A DNA stretch of 33,580 nucleotides, from assembly GCA_902494535.1 (NCBI GenBank), contig CABUTO010000024.1:1-33580 (forward strand), in the 5' to 3' direction. The notes below the pieces were generated by a model. The model was given only the letters and a program-made list of their open reading frames with translations. It did not search any database and had not been told where the DNA came from. This stretch comes from an uncultured Collinsella sp. Lineage in GTDB: Bacteria; Actinomycetota; Coriobacteriia; Coriobacteriales; Coriobacteriaceae. Below are positions 29,807 to 33,580 of this stretch, one piece after another (position 1 is the first letter of the stretch; every line of letters begins with the position of its first letter). Both the position numbers and the translations under genes were made by a program.

Positions 29807-30592
29807 ATGGCAGATACCGCCACTACCGGCACCGCGGCCGCCGTACAGACCAATGAGCCGCTCATCCGCGTCGAGGGCCTGCGCAAGAGCTTTGGCTCGC
29901 TCGAGGTGCTCAAGGGCATCGACCTGTCCGTTAACCCCGGCGAGGTCGTTACCATTATCGGCGCCTCGGGCTCGGGCAAGTCGACCTTCCTGCGCTGCCT
30001 CAACCTGCTCGAGACCCCGGACGCGGGCCACATCTGGTTCCACGGCCAGGACCTTACGGCCGAGCGCTGCAACATTAACAAACTCCGCGAGGACATCGGC
30101 ATGGTGTTCCAGGGCTTTAACCTGTTCAACAACATGGACGTGCTCGACAACTGCACGCTTGCGCCCGTCACGCTCAAAAAGATGAGCAAGGCCGAGGCCG
30201 AGAAGGTCGCGATGGAGCATCTGACGAGTGTGGGGCTCGAAAAGTTCGCGCACGCCGCCGTGGGTCGCCTGTCCGGTGGTCAAAAGCAGCGTGTGGCCAT
30301 TGCGCGTGCCCTGTGCATGAATCCGCAGATCATGCTGTTCGACGAGCCGACTTCGGCACTCGACCCCGAGATCGTGGGTGAGGTGCTCGAGGTCATGCGC
30401 AAGCTCGCGGCCGACGGCATGACCATGGTCGTCGTCACGCACGAGATGGCCTTTGCCCGAACCGTGTCCGACCGCGTGGTCTTTATGGATAAGGGCGTGG
30501 TGCTCGAGGATGCCGCGCCGGCGGAGCTCTTCGGCAACCCCAAGCACCAGCGTACCCGCGAGTTCCTCTCGCGTTATCTCGAGGACAAATAA
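29807..30592 (+). CDS. Polar amino-acid ABC transporter ATP-binding protein
   Basis: Cytoplasmic ATPase of 261 aa that powers the importer. Walker A GASGSGKST, Q-loop region VFQGFNLF, signature LSGGQKQR, Walker B IMLFDEPTSALD with catalytic Glu, H-loop VVTHE. The N-terminal ~20 residues (ADTATTGTAAAVQTNE) precede the domain. ATG 29807 has GAGGAGA 6-7 nt upstream; the frame runs further up inside the permease gene without support. Last gene of the importer operon; a palindromic terminator-like hairpin follows 8 nt after the stop. Confidence 0.95.
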   Translation: MADTATTGTAAAVQTNEPLIRVEGLRKSFGSLEVLKGIDLSVNPGEVVTIIGASGSGKSTFLRCLNLLETPDAGHIWFHGQDLTAERCNINKLREDIGMVFQGFNLFNNMDVLDNCTLAPVTLKKMSKAEAEKVAMEHLTSVGLEKFAHAAVGRLSGGQKQRVAIARALCMNPQIMLFDEPTSALDPEIVGEVLEVMRKLAADGMTMVVVTHEMAFARTVSDRVVFMDKGVVLEDAAPAELFGNPKHQRTREFLSRYLEDK

Positions 30593-30600
30593 TGCAAGCG

Positions 30601-30637
30601 AACGTGGCAAAGGGACCGCCTCTTTGCCACGTTGTTT
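30601..30637 (+). terminator. AATGTGACAAAGGGAC-family palindrome, copy 5, with T-run
   Basis: Arms AACGTGGCAAAG/CTTTGCCACGTT (30601-30612/30622-30633) pair perfectly around GGACCGCCT and are followed by GTTTTT (30633-30637). This copy looks like a working terminator for the importer operon. The T-run ends only 12 nt before the start codon of the next gene, so the ribosome site (GGAGGAAGG) lies right behind the hairpin. Confidence 0.7.
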
Positions 30638-30649
30638 TTGGAGGAAGGC

Positions 30650-32077
30650 ATGGCCGAGGTTTGGCGCTTCTTTGCGCACGAGGATGATTTTGCCGATATC
30701 GACGAGGTCGGCGCGTGCGAGCGCCTGGGCCGCGTGCTGTCGTTTCCGACGATTTCGAGCATGGATGCCCAGACGGTGGACTGGCAGGCGTTTGCCGACC
30801 TGCGCGCCTATATGCAGCAGGCCTGGCCGCGCGTGTTTGCGGCGGGCGAGGTCGAGCTCATCGACCATTCGCTGCTCGTGACGCTTGCCGGCATCGACCC
30901 CGCCCTCAAGCCGGTCATGCTCATGGGCCACATGGACGTGGTTCCCGTGGTGCCGGGCACCGAGACAGACTGGACGCACAATCCCTTTAGCGGGCACGTG
31001 GACGACACCTATATTTGGGGTCGCGGCGCCATCGATATGAAAGACCAGGTCGCAGGCATCCTGGAGGCCGTTGAGTATGCGCTGGCGCACGGCTGGCAAC
31101 ACGAACGAACCCTGCTGCTGGCCTTTGGCCAGGATGAGGAGATCACGCAGTGCGGCGCGGGTGCCATTGGCCGCGTGCTCGAGGAGCGCGGCGTTGAGCT
31201 TGAGTACCTGATCGACGAGGGTGACTATCGTATCGTTGAGGCTGCCGAGTACGGCGCAGGCGAGGGTTGGCTTATGCATGCCGATCTTGCCGAGAAGGGC
31301 TATGCCGATATCGTGCTCAGGACGAAGAGCGAGGGCGGGCATTCTTCCAACCCTTACGGTGGCACGTCGCTCGAAGTGCTCAGCCGCGCTATTGCCGCGA
31401 TTTGCGATATCGAGTGGCCGGCGCGTGTGACCGATCTGCTTGCCGCGCAGCTCGTCGAGCTGGGGCTTTATACCGCAGACGAGATTGCTGCCAGCAAGGA
31501 TGCCATCGTGCGCGACTGCCTCGCCAGCAAAAAGCTGTACCCGCTTGTGACCACCACCTGCGCGCCCACGCAAATCGAAGGCGGCAGTACCGGTGCCAAC
31601 GTAATGCCGCAGGATATGTGGGCCAATATCAACTTCCGCATGCTCGAGGGTACGAGCGTGGCCGATGTTGTGGCCTGCTGCCACAAGGCCGTTGCCGCCG
31701 CTGGGCTCGCTGGCCGAGTCGAGATCGAGCTGGGCCCCGGCAGCTCCGAGCCCTCGCCGTCCCCGCGCGTGGGCGGTCCGGGGCTCGAGGCCGTCCGCGC
31801 CATCGCCGCCCGCTATTTCCGTGATCCCAAGGGGACGGAGGAAAACGGATCGTCTGCGGTGGGCCAAGAGCCGATGAGCATCGTGCCCTCGACCGTGATT
31901 GGTGCAACCGATGCCGCCAACTACCAGCGCATTTGCCACGAGTGTATCCGTTTCTCCGCCTTCGTGGTCGACGATGACGAATGCGACCGCGGCGTCCACG
32001 GCACCAACGAGCGCATCACCCGTCGCGCCTACCTCCAAGGCATCCGCTTCCTCATCGCCCTGCTCCACACGCTCTAG
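30650..32077 (+). CDS. M20-family metallopeptidase (dipeptidase/acetylornithine deacetylase-like)
   Basis: Zinc-dependent hydrolase of 475 aa acting on peptides or N-acyl amino acids. Metal ligands visible: HMD of LMGHMDVVP (about 94-96), bridging Asp in GRGAIDMKDQ, Glu pair in GQDEEITQ, and a C-terminal His in VHGTNERI. A dimerisation/lid domain sits about 220-350 (KSEGGHSSNPYGG). ATG 30650 has GGAGGAAGG 5 nt upstream. Immediately downstream of an amino-acid importer, so it may act on imported peptides; that link is inference. Preceded by an apparent terminator, so its transcription probably depends on read-through. Confidence 0.9.
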   Translation: MAEVWRFFAHEDDFADIDEVGACERLGRVLSFPTISSMDAQTVDWQAFADLRAYMQQAWPRVFAAGEVELIDHSLLVTLAGIDPALKPVMLMGHMDVVPVVPGTETDWTHNPFSGHVDDTYIWGRGAIDMKDQVAGILEAVEYALAHGWQHERTLLLAFGQDEEITQCGAGAIGRVLEERGVELEYLIDEGDYRIVEAAEYGAGEGWLMHADLAEKGYADIVLRTKSEGGHSSNPYGGTSLEVLSRAIAAICDIEWPARVTDLLAAQLVELGLYTADEIAASKDAIVRDCLASKKLYPLVTTTCAPTQIEGGSTGANVMPQDMWANINFRMLEGTSVADVVACCHKAVAAAGLAGRVEIELGPGSSEPSPSPRVGGPGLEAVRAIAARYFRDPKGTEENGSSAVGQEPMSIVPSTVIGATDAANYQRICHECIRFSAFVVDDDECDRGVHGTNERITRRAYLQGIRFLIALLHTL

Positions 32078-32110
32078 AATGTGACAAAGGGACTGTCCCT
32101 TTGTCGGATT
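32078..32110. repeat. AATGTGACAAAGGGAC-family palindrome, copy 6
   Basis: AATGTGACAAAGGGAC and its near-complement GTCCCTTTGTCGGATT (32078-32110), directly at the M20 stop codon, with two mismatches in the outer right arm. The following 195 bp before prfA hold a GCAGG/CCTGC hairpin and a very short open frame, but no clear promoter. Confidence 0.8.
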
Positions 32111-32305
32111 CCGTGCGGGTTATATGCAGGTTTGCCTGCGCACGCTATCATATATGGGTTAGACCGCAACTATGTACCCCATACGCGAAGGGATGCGCAT
32201 GTATCTGAAGATCGACATGTTCTAGCTGGGCTTACCCCCGCAGTGGCGCCGTGCGTCCCATCAATTCTGCCGATTTTCGCCCTCACGCATATAAAGGAGT
32301 CCGTC

Positions 32306-33373
32306 ATGCGCGACAAGCTCGAAAAGATCATCAAGGCCTACGAGGAGCTCGAGAAGAAGCTTTCCGACCCGGCCGTCGCCTCCGATATCAAGGAGTTCAC
32401 GCGTCTCAACAAGGAGTACGCGCACCAGTCCGACCTCATTGCCGCCTCGCGCGAGTACATCGGCGCGCTCGATGACATCGAGGCTGCCAAGGAAATGCTG
32501 CACGATACCACCGATGCCGATGAGAAGGAGATGCTCCAGATGGACATCTCCGAAAACGAGGCCAAGCTCCCCCAGCTCGAGGAAGACATCAAGTACATGC
32601 TCATCCCGAGCGACCCCAACGACGACAAGAACACCATCGTCGAGATCCGCTCCGCCGCCGGTGGCGACGAGGCGGCCATCTTCGCCGGCGACCTGTACAA
32701 GATGTATCAGCGCTTTTGCGAGTCGCGCGGCTGGAAGACTACCGTGCTCGATTCCAGCCCCAGCGAGGCCGGCGGCTTTAAGTCCATTGAGTTCAAGGTC
32801 GAGGGCGACCGCGTCTACTCCGTTATGAAGTACGAGTCCGGCGTGCATCGTGTCCAGCGCGTCCCCAAGACCGAGTCCCAGGGCCGCATCCAGACTTCAA
32901 CGGCTACCGTCGCCGTGCTTCCCGAGGCCGAGGAAATCGACGTCCAGATCAACCAGTCTGACCTGCGCATCGACACCTACTGCGCCTCCGGCCCTGGCGG
33001 TCAGTGCGTTAACACCACCTACTCCGCCGTGCGCATCACCCACCTGCCCACTAACACCGTGGTGCAGTCCCAGGAGCAGCGCTCCCAGATTCAGAACCGC
33101 GAAGTCTGCATGCAGATGCTGCGCGCCCGTCTGTACGAGATGGAGCTCGAGAAGCAGCAGGCAGAGCTTGGTGCCGAGCGCCAGAGCCAGATCGGCCACG
33201 GCAACCGTTCCGAGAAAATCCGTACCTACAACCAGCCCCAGGACCGCGTGACCGATCACCGCATCGGTTTCAACTCCACTTATAACGGCGTCCTTCTGGG
33301 CGACCAGCTCGGCACCGTCATCGAGGCACTTGCCGCCGCCGAGCGAGCCGAGAAGCTGGCACAGGCTGTTTAA
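32306..33373 (+). CDS. prfA: Peptide chain release factor 1 (RF1)
   Basis: Protein of 355 aa, normal RF1 length (about 355-360). It recognises UAA/UAG and triggers hydrolysis of peptidyl-tRNA. Helical domain 1 (about 1-100), then the decoding region with the PxT tripeptide read as PKT (187-189) in VPKTESQGR, and the GGQ catalytic motif (231-233) in SGPGGQCVNTTYSAVRITH. Asn-Pro-type NQPQDRVTDHRI lies near 315. AAAGGAG lies about 7 nt before ATG 32306. The frame is open far upstream through the palindrome at 32078, but that part lacks RF1 similarity. Followed by nested-hairpin copy C, which supplies a terminator. Confidence 0.97.
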   Translation: MRDKLEKIIKAYEELEKKLSDPAVASDIKEFTRLNKEYAHQSDLIAASREYIGALDDIEAAKEMLHDTTDADEKEMLQMDISENEAKLPQLEEDIKYMLIPSDPNDDKNTIVEIRSAAGGDEAAIFAGDLYKMYQRFCESRGWKTTVLDSSPSEAGGFKSIEFKVEGDRVYSVMKYESGVHRVQRVPKTESQGRIQTSTATVAVLPEAEEIDVQINQSDLRIDTYCASGPGGQCVNTTYSAVRITHLPTNTVVQSQEQRSQIQNREVCMQMLRARLYEMELEKQQAELGAERQSQIGHGNRSEKIRTYNQPQDRVTDHRIGFNSTYNGVLLGDQLGTVIEALAAAERAEKLAQAV

Positions 33374-33520
33374 GTTACGGCGTTTTACCAAACGCCGTAA
33401 CTGCTCGACGCTGCGCGCCGCCCAGAGCGACAATTTGTCATTCAAAAGGCAGGGCATGACCAGAAGGTCTATGCCCTGCCTTTTTCATGCCAACTTGTTC
33501 GCTCTGGACGTCGCTCGCTC
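33374..33520. repeat. Nested-hairpin intergenic element, copy C
   Basis: Stem 1: GTTACGGCGTTT-TACC-AAACGCCGTAAC (33374-33401). Outer stem CCAGAGCGA/TCGCTCTGG (33422-33430/33499-33507). Inner stem 33444-33457/33471-33484 capped by GACC-AGAA-GGTC with one bulged T at 33470. It begins at the base after the prfA stop. Stem 1 differs from copy A (CGGCG versus CGCGG) on both arms, so pairing is kept. Confidence 0.8.
33444..33485 (+). terminator. Rho-independent terminator formed by the inner hairpin of copy C
   Basis: 14-bp stem AAAAGGCAGGGCAT/ATGCCCTGCCTTTT followed by a T-run (33481-33485). It lies 70 nt after prfA. Confidence 0.75.
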
Positions 33521-33522
33521 AT

Positions 33523-33580
33523 ATGACCCAATCCGCTGTCAAGAGCCACAATGGCCCCGCCGACCGCTTGCAATCGGTCG
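33523..33580 (+). CDS. Possible start of the next gene (prmC-like by position only), truncated by the window
   Basis: An open frame starts at ATG 33523 (MTQSAVKSHNGPADRLQSV) and runs off the window. The release-factor methyltransferase gene prmC often follows prfA, which makes that identity plausible. The 19 visible residues carry no domain, and there is no clear ribosome site, so this is position-based inference. Confidence 0.25.
   Translation, partial: MTQSAVKSHNGPADRLQSV

Noticed and set aside
29615..32068. A long minus-strand open frame opposite the importer ATPase and the M20 peptidase
   Set aside because: Antisense to two genes with clear motifs; composition (Ala/Arg/His/Gly) is that of a shadow frame.
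32081..32305. N-terminal extension of prfA starting with MTKGLSLCRI
   Set aside because: Again translates palindrome copy 6; ATG 32306 has AAAGGAG and gives normal RF1 length.
32864..32872. PKT in place of PAT/PVT in RF1 as a sign of changed stop-codon reading
   Set aside because: The middle residue of PxT varies among bacteria, and genes here use TAG and TAA normally; the flanking TESQGR and GGQ are intact.

Overview
The window comes from a high-GC actinobacterium. Codon use, the linked gene families (KdpDE, Tex, Cys-rich TIGR04076-like protein, RF1) and the dense intergenic palindromes suggest a gut Coriobacteriia, most likely Collinsella. That assignment is inference from sequence character; no rRNA or marker search was possible.

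Layout: (1) 1-2490: the right end of an IS3-family insertion sequence, then a two-gene KdpD-like/KdpE-like two-component system. (2) 2585-9472: housekeeping genes: a long RlmKL-type 23S rRNA methyltransferase (-), a HAD phosphatase (+), a transaldolase/F6P aldolase (+) and the RNA-binding factor Tex (-). (3) 9884-14310: a minus-strand cluster SDR dehydrogenase > OFA-type MFS carrier > Gfo/Idh/MocA oxidoreductase, with a divergent LysR regulator; it looks like a small uptake-and-oxidation pathway for an unknown substrate. (4) 14354-15445: a membrane GGDEF protein. (5) 15978-20203: a MarR-ABC-ABC operon (-) with 8-nt stop/start overlaps, encoding a heterodimeric exporter and its probable autorepressor. 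(6) 20751-23442: pyridoxamine kinase plus an overlapping Cys-rich small protein, then an AAA/DUF4143 ATPase of foreign look. (7) 23600-25333: LMW protein tyrosine phosphatase and a DHA1-type MFS exporter (-). (8) 25594-33580: an acidic single-pass membrane protein, a LacX-like mutarotase, a polar amino-acid ABC importer (Tat lipoprotein, permease, ATPase), an M20 peptidase, prfA (RF1) and possibly the start of the next gene.

The most unusual content is intergenic. Six copies of a 31-33 nt palindrome (half consensus AATGTGACAAAGGGAC) lie between genes, and the IS end abuts what looks like half of a seventh. Three copies of a roughly 120-150 bp nested-hairpin element (20303-20450, 27447-27565, 33374-33520) show compensatory stem changes, and the inner hairpin is flipped in one copy. 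An exactly 62-bp-periodic array of alternating 15-mers lies at 15636-15807. Three direct repeats spaced exactly 33 bp precede the AAA ATPase. Several other long palindromes occur once each in the window. No tRNA, rRNA or CRISPR array was recognised.
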